A model generated the notes under the pieces. The model had not been told where the DNA came from. It saw only the letters and a list, made by a program, of their open reading frames with translations, and ran no database searches. A stretch of 5,419 bases of DNA from Deltaproteobacteria bacterium (lineage in GTDB: Bacteria; Desulfobacterota; GWC2-55-46): the NCBI GenBank assembly GCA_021825035.1, contig JAKAIQ010000158.1, forward strand, positions 1 through 5,419, in the 5' to 3' direction. This document shows, piece after piece, positions 4,896-5,419 of the stretch. Numbering within the stretch: the stretch's first letter is position 1; each line of letters opens with the position of its first letter. Made by a program: the position numbers and the translations under genes.

Positions 4896-5419
4896 TCAAA
4901 AACCGCCATATGGAAGTCGCGCCGCAAGCGGCCTGGAATTATCCCCGAAAAGATTAAAGGCGGGTCCGGGCCTCCTGTCGCTTCCCGCCCCTGAAAGTTT
5001 GGCGAATGGGAAATCTGCGCGATAAGGTACGACGGCAAGACTTACGTCGCTTATCGTCGTTATGTGCCTTCCGAGGCTTACGACGCCGCCGTACGAGAGT
5101 GGAAGGCCTGTCTTCCAATCCACGGCCTGGAGCTTTATAAGGACCCTGTGAGGATCGCCTACGGTCCTGACAGCGTCCCTGACCATCTTATCGATGAGCA
5201 CCCTGACGTCAGCCTGTTTTTTCCCGAGTTCCTCTTCCATCTGCCTGCGGTAGGCCATAATGGAAAAATAATCGAAACCGGCCTCGAAGGAGGCCTCGAG
5301 GTTCTGGGAAAGCCACGCAAGGGCGCAGGCCGGATTTGTCAGGTTTTCATACATGAGATTTATGGCGAACCTTGCGTTGGGCCTCTTCTTTTTTACAGCT
5401 TTCCGTAGCCTGTCGGCGA
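4896..5419 (-). CDS. pgaB: PgaB-like C-terminal glycoside-hydrolase domain, 5' end missing
   Basis: The 3' end of a larger gene: the frame is open from the window edge (first full codon 5417-5415) to TGA at 4898-4896, giving 173 residues. An ATG at 5354 is internal, because matching sequence continues upstream of it. The stretch NPACALAWLSQNLEAS, then FDYFSIMAYRRQME, IKLQAVDWKTG and AVVPYRADFPF resembles the C-terminal part of PgaB (GHL13/GH153-type). In E. coli the equivalents read roughly MAMPYME and FELQAxDW. PgaB is the periplasmic or outer-membrane enzyme that deacetylates and cleaves poly-N-acetylglucosamine during biofilm matrix export. The deacetylase domain, which would confirm the call, lies outside the window. 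The last 30 or so residues, rich in Pro, Arg, Gly and Ala, match nothing I recognise. The assignment rests on remembered family features, so it is moderate. Confidence 0.6.
   Translation of the reverse strand, partial: ADRLRKAVKKKRPNARFAINLMYENLTNPACALAWLSQNLEASFEAGFDYFSIMAYRRQMEEELGKKQADVRVLIDKMVRDAVRTVGDPHRVLIKLQAVDWKTGLPLSYGGVVSLGRHITTISDVSLAVVPYRADFPFAKLSGAGSDRRPGPAFNLFGDNSRPLAARLPYGGF

Overview
All seven protein-coding genes in this window lie on the minus strand, so the region reads from high to low coordinates. The long plus-strand frames are shadows of these genes. GC content is moderate, with GC-ending codons common. The gene set combines a PgaB-like exopolysaccharide enzyme, a two-membrane-segment sensor kinase with an extracytoplasmic domain, a PPi-type phosphofructokinase and zinc-ribbon proteins. 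This suggests a Gram-negative environmental bacterium, perhaps of the deltaproteobacterial or Nitrospirota type. That placement is inference from gene content; no rRNA or marker gene is present. I see no tRNA, rRNA, CRISPR array, insertion sequence or attachment site.

Right edge (5419-4896): the 3' end of a gene resembling the C-terminal glycoside-hydrolase-like part of PgaB, closed by a GC-rich hairpin (4893-4874). A perfect TATAAT box (4836-4831) then precedes the next transcription unit.

Centre (4810-1597): a Crp/Fnr-family regulator with a cysteine-rich N-terminus, an orphan membrane histidine kinase and a 6-phosphofructokinase whose active-site residues are those of the pyrophosphate-dependent enzymes. 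Gaps are only 24 and 40 nt, so this is very likely one operon. No response regulator is visible next to the kinase. The grouping suggests control of, or co-expression with, a central glycolytic step by redox and envelope signals, but nothing in the sequence proves a functional link.

Left-centre (1530-608): a Mut7-C/PIN-like putative RNase with a C-terminal zinc ribbon, then CutA. They follow in the same direction with larger gaps (66 and 92 nt). They may be read through from the operon or have their own weak promoters.

Left edge (607-1): 290 nt without a gene, containing the best sigma70-type promoter in the window (TTGACA, 18 nt, TAAACT). It drives a zinc-ribbon (MJ0042-like) protein that runs off the window.

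Most gene families here are familiar. The points worth a second look are the unusual cysteine pattern of the Crp/Fnr protein, the kinase without a partner joined to a PPi-type phosphofructokinase, and the G7 tract plus hairpin that form the phosphofructokinase initiation region.
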